Origin: Hyphomicrobiales bacterium
GTDB taxonomy: Bacteria > Pseudomonadota > Alphaproteobacteria > Rhizobiales > Aestuariivirgaceae
Assembly (NCBI GenBank): GCA_026996935.1
Contig: JALWJW010000193.1
Span: forward strand, 1-16,032
Length of the DNA stretch: 16,032 nucleotides
Direction: 5' to 3'
Below, one piece after another: positions 7,858 through 13,893 of the stretch. The first letter of the stretch is position 1. Each line of letters starts with the position of its first letter. Under the pieces are notes generated by a model. The model saw only the letters and a program-made list of their open reading frames with translations, made no database searches and had not been told where the DNA came from. The position numbers and the translations under genes are program-made.

Positions 7858-8520
7858 ATGAAAAACTTAACACTGACAGTTCTTGTCGCTGCGATGATCA
7901 TTATTGTCGTTGCTTCAAACTATCTGGTGCAGTTTCCTGTTCAAGTGATGATCGGCAATTATAATCTTGCCGATATACTGACGTGGGGTGCGTTTACATA
8001 CCCCGCTGCATTCCTTATTACTGATTTAACCAACCGTACCTTTGGACCGAAAAAGGCCCGTATTGTTGTCATTGTCGGCTTTACAGTCGCAATCAGTTAT
8101 ATGACCTTTTTAGCTCCATTGCTTAAAGCCTGGGGCTGGTTGGAACAACCAATTCCTGTCCGTATAGCGATTGCTTCAGGCACGGCTTTTCTGGTGGCTC
8201 AATTGTTGGATGTGTTTGTATTTAACCGTTTGCGTCAAGGCACATGGTGGCGCGCGCCGTTGGTTTCTTCATTTATCGGTTCATCGCTTGATACAATCAT
8301 ATTCTTCTCATTGGCCTTTGCCGCCATGTTCGTTATGCTTGGGGAAAACATTCCTTTCTTGATCGAAAGTGCCCCGCTACTTGGATTGTTCAGTGTTGAA
8401 ACTCCGCGTTGGATCTCGCTTGCCGTAGGTGATTATGCGGTCAAGTCTCTGGTCGCTTTGGCGATGTTGCTTCCTTATGGTGCTTTGCGTCATGTGATTG
8501 GTAAGTATCAGCCAGCGTAA
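7858..8520 (+). CDS. yhhQ: YhhQ/VUT-family queuosine precursor transporter
   Basis: This 220-residue, almost wholly hydrophobic protein has about six membrane helices. Diagnostic family segments are VASNYLVQFP (18-27), TDLTNRTFGPKKAR (55-68), AQLLDVFVFNRLR (114-126) and SSFIGSSLDTIIFFS (136-150). The Asp, Asn and Arg inside the membrane regions are typical of this family (COG1738). E. coli YhhQ imports the 7-deazaguanine precursors preQ0 and preQ1 used to make queuosine in tRNA, and that role is inferred here from family alone. AGGGAA lies 5 bases before the ATG. I looked for a preQ1 riboswitch in the 56-base gap after ndk and saw none. The substrate could differ, since the family also has members of unproven specificity. 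Confidence 0.88.
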   Translation: MKNLTLTVLVAAMIIIVVASNYLVQFPVQVMIGNYNLADILTWGAFTYPAAFLITDLTNRTFGPKKARIVVIVGFTVAISYMTFLAPLLKAWGWLEQPIPVRIAIASGTAFLVAQLLDVFVFNRLRQGTWWRAPLVSSFIGSSLDTIIFFSLAFAAMFVMLGENIPFLIESAPLLGLFSVETPRWISLAVGDYAVKSLVALAMLLPYGALRHVIGKYQPA

Positions 8521-8545
8521 CGACGCACACCATTCAGAATAAAAT

Positions 8546-8575
8546 AAAGGCGGGCTATTTAACCCGCCTTTTTTT
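8546..8575. terminator. Bidirectional terminator between yhhQ and DUF302 gene
   Basis: AAAGGCGGG (8546-8554) pairs perfectly with CCCGCCTTT (8563-8571) around an 8-base loop. A T-run follows on the plus strand (8569-8575), and TTTATTTTATT follows on the minus strand, so it can stop transcription from both convergent genes. Confidence 0.9.
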
Positions 8576-8592
8576 CAAAGCGAAATTAAGAT

Positions 8593-9081
8593 TTACTCTA
8601 AACCGACAGTTTCACGCACCATGCTGTCCATAATCTTGTTGACGGCATCAAGTGCTTTTTTTGATTTGGCATCGCTGGCACCTTCAAGGATTTTATACCC
8701 AACAGTGACCTTTCCCGGTTCTGCAACGGTTTCGTAAACGAACATGGAATAGGGGCAAAATGCCATATTAAGCGGGTCAGCTTCCATCGCGCGGCGCGAA
8801 AGCGTGGCTGAACAAAACTCAATAACCATGCCGTTTTTATAAATGGTTTTGGTGGCCCCGATATCTTTTGCTGTACGATTAAGCATTTTTGCCACGCGTG
8901 CCACATTGTCTACAACAAGGCCTTTATTGGTCAGCGCCTCTTTTAAATCAAATAAGGCATCGTCAAAACTGGACTCAAACTGATATGATTTAATACTCTT
9001 GTTCTGAGCAGAAACTGGTGTTGTTAATAACCCTGTTGCCAGCAGGCCGCCTGCCAGAAATTTCCAGCTAGATTTATTCAT
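8593..9081 (-). CDS. Exported DUF302 protein
   Basis: I start this at the ATG at 9081 (162 residues), not at the longer frame from 9144. GAGGGAG lies 6 bases before that ATG, and the product then begins with a clean signal peptide: MNKSSWK, a hydrophobic core, and cleavage after VSA at about residue 25. The mature part fits the DUF302 fold: a SFDDALFDLKEAL helix, GLVVDNVARV, then GMVIEFCSA (85-92) and LNMAFCPYSMFVYE (104-117), and GKVTVGYKIL. Cys90 and Cys109 could form a disulfide in the periplasm. DUF302 proteins are small, often periplasmic and of unknown biochemical role; some sit near thiol or redox genes. No linked gene here gives a pathway. It has its own transcription unit, closed by the shared bidirectional terminator. 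Confidence 0.85.
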   Translation of the reverse strand: MNKSSWKFLAGGLLATGLLTTPVSAQNKSIKSYQFESSFDDALFDLKEALTNKGLVVDNVARVAKMLNRTAKDIGATKTIYKNGMVIEFCSATLSRRAMEADPLNMAFCPYSMFVYETVAEPGKVTVGYKILEGASDAKSKKALDAVNKIMDSMVRETVGLE

Positions 9082-9127
9082 AGAATGCTCCCTCAATTCA
9101 TTCTCGACCACGCGTCCGCGATCTGTT

Positions 9128-9145
9128 TTTGACTTTCTAGTCAAA
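9128..9145. repeat. Perfect dyad upstream of the DUF302 gene
   Basis: TTTGACT (9128-9134), TTCT, AGTCAAA (9139-9145): 7-bp arms with a 4-base gap, about 47 bases upstream of the DUF302 start. It could be a repressor operator or a leader hairpin. No regulator gene is adjacent, apart from the receiver protein, which has no DNA-binding domain. Confidence 0.4.
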
Positions 9146-9285
9146 TTTTACCGTAATTGTAACAGCATATAGAAAAATCCGTTGCAAACAATACGCTTAC
9201 AGTCGCATCGTTTAAATTTTTGGTGATCGTAAAATTTTACTAATTAACTATGAGAAAATTAGATAGCAAAAAAACAACGTATACG

Positions 9286-9320
9286 GATTCTTTTTAATGA
9301 TTCTGTTAAGGCCTTGTTAA
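9286..9320 (+). promoter_or_regulatory. CtrA-type box with two GATTC sites
   Basis: TTAA-GGCCTTG-TTAA at 9306-9320 matches the alphaproteobacterial CtrA core TTAA-N7-TTAA. Two CcrM sites (GATTC at 9286-9290 and 9299-9303) lie just upstream. The box is centred about 76 bases before the receiver start. A single box can occur by chance in 16 kb of this composition, so control by CtrA is a hypothesis. Confidence 0.45.
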
Positions 9321-9388
9321 TGTCGAGATGCGACAAAGTGAATGTAAGTGTATTACTCCGTACACTGCAATTTATAAGGGCAATACCG

Positions 9389-9742
9389 ATGGAACATGCA
9401 ATGCAAATACTCGTTGTTGACGACGATACAGATGCAGCCGATTCACTGGCTGAACTATTTGAAATGGAAGATCATGAAGTCACCGTGGCCTATAATGGCA
9501 CTTCGGCGATTGCGGCATTTAACGAGAAAAAATTCGATTTAGCATTCATGGACATCATGATGCCAGACATTAATGGTGTCGATAGTTTCTATGAAATTCG
9601 TAAACAAACACCAGATGCAAAAGTATATTTTATGACCGGTTTTTCAACAGGTGACCTTGTTGATCGTGCTTTGGAAGAAGGCGCTTTAGGCGTTTTACCT
9701 AAACCACTCGATCCTGAAGAAATTCTAACTGTTTTGAATTGA
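9389..9742 (+). CDS. Single-domain response regulator (receiver only)
   Basis: The product is a lone CheY-like receiver of 117 residues with no output domain. Visible are the acidic pocket VVDDD (9-13), phospho-acceptor Asp55 in FMDIMMPD, the switch Thr83 in FMTG, and Lys105 in PKP. Phosphorylated forms of such proteins signal by binding partners, or act as phosphate relays or sinks for histidine kinases; no kinase gene is in the window. I start at ATG 9389 because AAGGG (9376-9380) lies 8 bases upstream; the internal ATG at 9401 and the upstream TTG at 9314 lack this support. The leader carries a CtrA-type box and two small stem-loops. The gene is followed by its own terminator, so it stands alone. 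It resembles the DivK/CpdR class in plan, but I cannot identify it as either. Confidence 0.9.
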   Translation: MEHAMQILVVDDDTDAADSLAELFEMEDHEVTVAYNGTSAIAAFNEKKFDLAFMDIMMPDINGVDSFYEIRKQTPDAKVYFMTGFSTGDLVDRALEEGALGVLPKPLDPEEILTVLN

Positions 9743-9772
9743 TTCCTTAAATACTCGATAGACAACACACAG

Positions 9773-9807
9773 AAAAAGGCCTGTTCATTTATTGAGCGGG
9801 CCTTTTT
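9773..9807. terminator. Strong bidirectional terminator
   Basis: AAAAAGGCCTGTTC (9773-9786) pairs with GAGCGGGCCTTTTT (9794-9807) in a 14-bp stem with G:U pairs and a loop ATTTATT. A/T tracts on both sides suit termination of the receiver gene (+) and of the TRAP operon arriving from the other side (-), although dctM ends about 125 bases earlier. Confidence 0.85.
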
Positions 9808-9931
9808 CTTGTTTAACGCGTGCCTATTTAAAGAATTTCAAGATTTCAATTGCCGCTATGAGGCAGGCCTGGATCAAAATCGTTCGTTCTTGCCGGATAA
9901 ATCATAAAAAGATGACTTGCTTTAGCCCTGC

Positions 9932-11236
9932 TTATCTCGCCGTCATTTTAGCGGGTAGCCAGGTCACCAGCTCAGGGAACACCGTAATAATAACCACACC
10001 GGCCAACAATAAGAAAAAGAACGGCAGGGCAGCTTTTGCAACAGTAAGGATGTTTTCACCTGTTAAACCTTGAATAACAAACAGATTAAACCCGACAGGT
10101 GGGGTGATCTGCGCCATTTCAACCACAAGCACAATAAAAATACCGAACCACAATTGGTCAATGCCAGCTTGTTGAATGATCGGTTGGATAACCGCTACGG
10201 TGAGCACGACAACTGATATGCCATCAAGAAAACAACCCAAAATAATAAAAAATAAAGTCAAGACAATGAGTAACTCAGTCTGGGTGAATTCAAATATCGC
10301 AATGATCTCGGCCAGTTTGCGCGGAATTCCCGTATAGCCCATAGCCACGGTTAAAAAGGCAGCACCAGCGAGAATAAATGCGATCATGCAAGAGGTACGC
10401 GTTGCCCCCATTAATGAGGCGACAAAGCTGTCTTTGCTCAAACTGCCCGTAATCCATGATAAAAACAACGCCAATACCACACCAATGGCCGCCGCATCAG
10501 TGGGAGAGGCCCAACCTTTATAAATTGAACCAATGACACCGGTAATCAGCAAGACAATAGGGATGAGTGCGGTTGAGCGTTTTATCCGCTCCATATAAGG
10601 CACACGGGCCTCAGCAGCGGGCATTTTCTTGGGATTAAGCAACGCCCAAATAGCGATATAACCCATGAACAATAAGACCAATACCAAGCCGGGTAGAACG
10701 CCTGCAATAAATAGACGCGAAATTGATTCTTCAATCGCTACCCCATAAACAATAAGAATGATCGACGGCGGAATAAGTAATCCTAAGGTGCCAGAACCGG
10801 CTAAAGTGCCCAGGATAAGGGTTTTGTCATAGCCGCGTTTTTCTAGTTCAGGAATGGCCATCTTACCGATTGTTGCCGCCGTTGCCGCCGATGAACCTGA
10901 GACGGCGGCAAATATTCCACAACCCAACACATTCACATGAAGCAAACGCCCCGGAATGTGGTTCATCCATGGGGAAAGCGCGACAAACATATCTTTTGAT
11001 AAGCGGGTTCGAAACAAAATTTCGCCCATCCAGATAAACATCGGTAGCGCTGCCAAAGCCCATGAGTTGCTTGCCCCCCAAACCGAGGTTGCCAGAATGG
11101 AGCCAAATGGTGCTGAGGTAAACATAGCCATCGCCAGCATACCAACGCCGAGCAAAGACATAGCCACCCACATGCCCGCGCCCAAAAAGGCCAGCAGGAC
11201 AAAAACCAAAAATGTAATGACATAAACTTGATCCAT
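9932..11236 (-). CDS. dctM: TRAP transporter large permease
   Basis: This 434-residue inner-membrane protein is the ion-coupled translocation subunit of a TRAP transporter. It has about a dozen hydrophobic helices and the family marks: GKMAIPELEKRGYDKTL (124-140), the GTLGLLIPPS loop, AGVLPGL (178-184) and ITPPVGFNLFVIQG (380-393). With DctQ and the binding protein DctP it imports a solute, usually a carboxylate, using a sodium gradient. It is the last gene of dctP-dctQ-dctM, and its ATG lies 11 bases after the dctQ stop. The ribosome binding site AGGA overlaps the end of dctQ, 9 bases before the start, so translation of the two is probably coupled. The length is normal and nothing is missing. 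Confidence 0.97.
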   Translation of the reverse strand: MDQVYVITFLVFVLLAFLGAGMWVAMSLLGVGMLAMAMFTSAPFGSILATSVWGASNSWALAALPMFIWMGEILFRTRLSKDMFVALSPWMNHIPGRLLHVNVLGCGIFAAVSGSSAATAATIGKMAIPELEKRGYDKTLILGTLAGSGTLGLLIPPSIILIVYGVAIEESISRLFIAGVLPGLVLVLLFMGYIAIWALLNPKKMPAAEARVPYMERIKRSTALIPIVLLITGVIGSIYKGWASPTDAAAIGVVLALFLSWITGSLSKDSFVASLMGATRTSCMIAFILAGAAFLTVAMGYTGIPRKLAEIIAIFEFTQTELLIVLTLFFIILGCFLDGISVVVLTVAVIQPIIQQAGIDQLWFGIFIVLVVEMAQITPPVGFNLFVIQGLTGENILTVAKAALPFFFLLLAGVVIITVFPELVTWLPAKMTAR

Positions 11237-11247
11237 AATATGTTATC

Positions 11248-11802
11248 CTATTCGCTCAAGTTCAATTCGCCATCATCACCTTTGGCATATACGGGGGCTT
11301 TGCCGGAAAGGATGGTGAAAAATTCATCAATGAGGGCAATCAGCAAAATAGCAGAACCAATAACCATCGGGGTTTTAGGGATCCATTCGGCAATCACCAG
11401 GGCGCCTGATGTCAAGTCGTTAAAGCGCCATGCATCATAAACCATTCTGGCCGTAAACCACGTCAACATACCAGCCAGTATAATGGCAAAGGTGACATTG
11501 AATAATTCAATGCGCCGCCGTGGTCTTGTGCCAAGCATAGAGATAAATAAATTCACCCGCACATGCCCGCCAGCACGCAACGTATAGGCAAGAGCAAGAA
11601 AAGACGCGGCAACCAGAAAGAAACCGGTGATTTCGCCATAAGAGGGAATGGTCAGCCCAAGGGCCTCTTTGCCCATTGCTTTTAGGGCATTGTCTAAAAT
11701 GGTGGAAAGCACCTGCAATGAGACGACAACACAAATACCCATCAAAAACAGTGCAGCAATAACGCCGCTGGTTTTGTACAGGCGATCTAAAAATTTCCGC
11801 AT
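11248..11802 (-). CDS. dctQ: TRAP transporter small permease
   Basis: I start this at ATG 11802 (184 residues). The longer frame begins at 11847 inside the stem of the dctP terminator, which makes that start unlikely; AAGG stands 4 bases before 11802. Four membrane helices are seen, at about 11-33, 55-75, 100-120 and 143-165. Family marks are YGEITGFFLVAASFLALAY, then RAGGHVRVNLF at about 76-86, and WIPKTP before the last helix. The small subunit packs beside DctM and helps the binding protein dock. The C-terminal tail is acidic. It lies between dctP and dctM, in the usual order. Confidence 0.93.
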   Translation of the reverse strand: MRKFLDRLYKTSGVIAALFLMGICVVVSLQVLSTILDNALKAMGKEALGLTIPSYGEITGFFLVAASFLALAYTLRAGGHVRVNLFISMLGTRPRRRIELFNVTFAIILAGMLTWFTARMVYDAWRFNDLTSGALVIAEWIPKTPMVIGSAILLIALIDEFFTILSGKAPVYAKGDDGELNLSE

Positions 11803-11832
11803 TGAACCTTCATACCCTTTTAAAGTTTTAAA

Positions 11833-11871
11833 ATAAAAAACCGCCATCCATAAATAGACAGGATGGCGGTT
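11833..11871 (-). terminator. Intra-operon terminator between dctP and dctQ
   Basis: AACCGCCATCC (11839-11849) and GGATGGCGGTT (11861-11871) form a perfect 11-bp hairpin with an 11-base loop. Read on the minus strand, a T-run TTTTTTATTTT follows, so it is a full rho-independent terminator after dctP. Partial read-through would give high binding protein and lower permease. Confidence 0.88.
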
Positions 11872-11901
11872 GAACTATGTTAGCAATGAACCAGCATAAC
11901 T

Positions 11902-12873
11902 TTATTTTTTATAAGCAGCCAAAAGATCAGCACCTTCCGCACCTGCTTTTTTCGCCCATTCTGCAGACATGGTGGCACCAATTGCTTTTAGAGATGCCAA
12001 AAGCTCTGGGCTTGGGGTGATGATTTTAATGCCGTTTTCTTTCATGATCGCGATTTTGCTGTCGGTTTCAGCTTTACTCATTTCCCAACCACGTTTTTCA
12101 GCCGCCATTGCCGCTTTTTTTACAGCTTCACGGGTTGCATCATCAAGCGCCATAAAAGCTGCTTTGTTCACAACGACAACGTTTTTAGGGATCCATGCCT
12201 GTGTGTGATGGAAGTATGAAAGGAAGTCCCATGCTTTTGTGCTCACACCGGTTGAAGGTGAAGTAATCATCGCATCAACACGGCCTGTTGCAAACGCTTG
12301 TGGCAGGTCTGCGACTTCGATTTGTGTCGGCACAGCGCCAGCCAATTCTGCAAGGCGTGTGGTTGAAGCATTATAAGCGCGGAATTTTAAGCCCTTCATA
12401 TCGGTCGCTGTTTTGATTTCTTTTTTGGCATAAATCCCTTGAGGAGGCCAAGGCACGGAAAACAAAACCATCAGGCCTTGGGCCGCCATTGCTTTATCAA
12501 TGGTTGGCCGTGTGACTTTCCACAGCTTTTCGGCTGATGGATAATCAGAGGCAAGGAAGGGAAGGGTGTCCATCGCATAGACAGGGTTTTCATTAGCTAA
12601 TAGCCCCATGAAAAATTCACCAATCGGTGCTTGTCCACCACGAACCGCATTCTTGATTTGCTTGTGTTTAAACAATGAACCGGCACTGTGAACATTGATC
12701 TTCAACTTGCCGCCCGTGGCTTTATCCACATCGCTGGCAAACTCTTTAATGTTTACCGTGTGAAAAGTAGCATCAGGATAAGGGGTTGGCATTTCCCATG
12801 TGGTCGCAAAAGCAGCAGTTGATAGGCTGACGGTAAAGGCCGCAGCGGTCGCAAGTTTAACGAATTGATTCAT
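11902..12873 (-). CDS. dctP: TRAP solute-binding protein, DctP family
   Basis: This 323-residue periplasmic protein captures the solute and delivers it to DctQM. A signal peptide ends at AFA (about residue 23). Family marks are GGKLKINVHSAGSLFKHKQI (54-73), the GLKFRAYN segment (161-168) where Arg165 is the conserved carboxylate-binding residue, ADLPQAFATGRVDA (188-201), and TKAWDF (212-217). The substrate cannot be read from sequence; conserved Arg165 favours a carboxylate. AGGGAG lies 6 bases before the ATG, and a good promoter lies about 50 bases upstream. It heads the operon and is followed by a terminator that probably limits expression of the permease genes. It is a DctP-type, not TAXI-type, binding protein. 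Confidence 0.95.
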   Translation of the reverse strand: MNQFVKLATAAAFTVSLSTAAFATTWEMPTPYPDATFHTVNIKEFASDVDKATGGKLKINVHSAGSLFKHKQIKNAVRGGQAPIGEFFMGLLANENPVYAMDTLPFLASDYPSAEKLWKVTRPTIDKAMAAQGLMVLFSVPWPPQGIYAKKEIKTATDMKGLKFRAYNASTTRLAELAGAVPTQIEVADLPQAFATGRVDAMITSPSTGVSTKAWDFLSYFHHTQAWIPKNVVVVNKAAFMALDDATREAVKKAAMAAEKRGWEMSKAETDSKIAIMKENGIKIITPSPELLASLKAIGATMSAEWAKKAGAEGADLLAAYKK

Positions 12874-12919
12874 TGATTTCTCCCTAGATAAATTAGTGCG
12901 TAATTTAGCCTGTAAAATT

Positions 12920-12958
12920 ACATTTATAATTTATAGATAAAATGTAAACGTTTTGCAA
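12920..12958 (-). promoter_or_regulatory. dctP promoter with overlapping dyad
   Basis: On the minus strand, TTGCAA (12953-12958), 17 bases, TATAAA (12930-12935). The match and spacing are good. The predicted leader is about 50 bases. A weak dyad ACATTT-N14-AAATGT (12920-12945) is centred on the -10 and could be an operator, but the region is very AT-rich. Confidence 0.5.
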
Positions 12959-13000
12959 GCATCTACTTGAATCAGCTTGTGAAGTGAAATCTGTAAGCCG

Positions 13001-13037
13001 TTGAAAAGAATCATTTTCATTCAGATAGAATCGAGTC
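13001..13037 (+). promoter_or_regulatory. Candidate promoter with GANTC cluster for micro-gene 1
   Basis: TTGAAA (13001-13006) and TAGAAT (13026-13031) are 19 bases apart, which is long. GANTC occurs at 13008-13012, 13028-13032 and 13033-13037, and once more at 12969-12973, overlapping the proposed promoter. A start near 13038 would leave only about 11 bases before the ATG at 13049. Support is sequence match only. Confidence 0.3.
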
Positions 13038-13048
13038 ATTACTATCTC

Positions 13049-13162
13049 ATGGATTTATCTTACACACGAAAAACCAAGTTGAAATTTATTGCTATGGCTG
13101 TTGTTTTGCTGTTGGCCTCACTGGCACCCGTTGCCGTTATGGCTTCCACCTTGCTATCGTAA
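13049..13162 (+). CDS. Micro-protein 1, single hydrophobic helix (37 aa)
   Basis: This small ORF encodes 37 residues: a basic N-terminus (RKTKLK, 7-12), one hydrophobic helix (about 13-33), and the C-terminal segment PVAVMASTLLS. The same plan and the PVxVxAST ending occur in the second micro-protein 0.7 kb away on the same strand. Predicted topology is N-in with one span, or a signal-peptide-like precursor, since VMA before STLLS fits signal peptidase I rules. There is no convincing Shine-Dalgarno, and a nearly leaderless mRNA is possible. A hairpin terminator 7 bases after the stop supports a real transcript. I know no family name; a micro-membrane protein, a type I toxin-like peptide or a peptide-signal precursor are all possible. 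Confidence 0.6.
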   Translation: MDLSYTRKTKLKFIAMAVVLLLASLAPVAVMASTLLS

Positions 13163-13169
13163 AAACCAG

Positions 13170-13200
13170 GGCGTAATGAATTGCGCCGTGTTTATTTTTT
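13170..13200. terminator. Terminator after micro-gene 1, shared with DUF1801 gene
   Basis: GGCGTAA (13170-13176) pairs with TTGCGCC (13181-13187) with one G:U pair and the tetraloop TGAA, followed by the T-rich tract TGTTTATTTTTT. On the minus strand it lies just after the DUF1801 stop codon and is followed by CTGGTTTTT, so it may serve both convergent genes. Confidence 0.65.
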
Positions 13201-13614
13201 AGATTTATGATAAGTAAGCGCCAGAGCAATCGCATGTTTTAACGGTTCAACTGGCAATGGCTGTTCCGCCGACAACATAATCGCCCGAGTGCCAACAAGG
13301 TCCAACTCATCGCCATAAAGCTCTCGATAGGTATCAATCAGCGTCGTCTTACAGTTGACATAAACCCCTATTTTGTCAGGCTGGTTTTTTGGCATACACA
13401 CGCGAACTGTTGTGCCGCTTTTTGTAGCGCTGGTAAGATAAGACGGCTCACCCCATTTCAGGGTTTCTTCTAATCGGCCAACCCCATCGGTTTGGCCGGC
13501 AACTGAATAAATGATTTCGCGAACCTGTTGGAACATCTTTTGCGCTTGTGGACTAAACCCATCGACTACCTGTTTCACGTTTGCTGGAATTGTTGGAGTT
13601 TTGAAATCTGCCAT
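13192..13614 (-). CDS. DUF1801 (YdhG-like) protein
   Basis: This 140-residue soluble protein has no signal peptide. The family mark is the segment EETLKWGEPSYLTSATKSGT (49-68), preceded by a helical region (PQAQKMFQQVREII) and followed by VRVCMPKNQPDKIGVYVNC and a hydrophobic C-terminal helix. DUF1801 proteins are small alpha/beta proteins related to YdhG, and no reaction has been firmly assigned. AAGGG lies 6 bases before the ATG, so the start is clear. It stands alone on the minus strand between two micro-genes on the plus strand, with a shared terminator at its 3' end. Nothing in the sequence gives a pathway. Confidence 0.88.
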   Translation of the reverse strand: MADFKTPTIPANVKQVVDGFSPQAQKMFQQVREIIYSVAGQTDGVGRLEETLKWGEPSYLTSATKSGTTVRVCMPKNQPDKIGVYVNCKTTLIDTYRELYGDELDLVGTRAIMLSAEQPLPVEPLKHAIALALTYHKSKK

Positions 13615-13762
13615 TAGTTGGCCCTTGAAAAAATACTGGTTTTATAAAGTCTGCGAACATGAACGCGAGATGAACGAGACAATCAGGTTTGAGTCATGTC
13701 GCTTGAGCTATACATAAGACAAGTTCAAAGTTTGTTGCGTTTTCTGTTCCCTGCAAAATAAT

Positions 13763-13770
13763 AAGGAGAT
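13763..13770 (+). promoter_or_regulatory. Strong ribosome binding site of micro-gene 2
   Basis: AAGGAGAT ends 6 bases before the ATG at 13777. This is the best Shine-Dalgarno match I found in the window and the main reason to accept the 32-codon gene as real. Confidence 0.85.
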
Positions 13771-13776
13771 ACCGAT

Positions 13777-13875
13777 ATGGCTCTCGCTCTTATAAGAAAA
13801 CGTCTTTTCCTTATGGCAATGGCATTAATGTTTGCCACCGCCGTTCCTGTTTATGTCGTAGCATCAACGATCTGA
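13777..13875 (+). CDS. Micro-protein 2, single hydrophobic helix (32 aa)
   Basis: This ORF encodes 32 residues: basic IRKR (6-9), a hydrophobic helix (about 10-28) and the ending PVYVVASTI. It is too short for usual gene callers. AAGGAGAT at ideal spacing shows it is translated. It shares PVxVxAST with micro-protein 1; five of the six identical residues in that motif use different synonymous codons, which points to selection on the peptide rather than recent copying. The protein probably sits in the inner membrane with its N-terminus inside, or is cleaved after VVA to leave a very short peptide. Function is unknown. It converges on the GST gene, whose stop codon is 9 bases away, and the imperfect hairpin 13869-13893 covers both stops. 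Confidence 0.75.
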   Translation: MALALIRKRLFLMAMALMFATAVPVYVVASTI

Positions 13876-13893
13876 AATTACTGATTACAGATC
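13869..13893. repeat. Imperfect hairpin over two convergent stop codons
   Basis: GATCTGAAAT (13869-13878) pairs with ATTACAGATC (13884-13893) with one A:A mismatch and a 5-base loop. It spans the stops of micro-gene 2 and of the GST gene. No T-run follows on either strand, so any role in termination is weak. Confidence 0.4.

Larger units (their letters stand above)
9082..9388. other. 307-base divergent intergenic region
   Basis: This holds the leaders of the DUF302 gene (-) and the receiver gene (+). It contains a perfect dyad at 9128-9145, a very AT-rich middle (about 9200-9300), two GATTC sites, a TTAA-N7-TTAA box, and two small hairpins at 9321-9335 and 9347-9366 in the receiver leader. 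I see no RNA gene or small ORF with a good ribosome binding site. Confidence 0.6.

Noticed and set aside
9082..9144. N-terminal extension of the DUF302 protein
   Set aside because: It puts a charged stretch before the signal peptide and covers the GAGGGAG ribosome binding site of the ATG at 9081 and most of the dyad.
9314..9388. TTG start at 9314 for the receiver protein
   Set aside because: It starts inside the CtrA-type box and adds a non-homologous leader; AAGGG supports 9389.
9792..10073. 93-codon plus-strand ORF at the end of dctM
   Set aside because: It starts inside the terminator stem and overlaps dctM antisense; no coding signal.
13049..13875. A classic type II toxin-antitoxin pair
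   Set aside because: The two micro-genes are not adjacent in one operon, neither has an antitoxin-like DNA-binding segment, and DUF1801 is on the other strand. A type I toxin remains open but no antisense promoter was identified.
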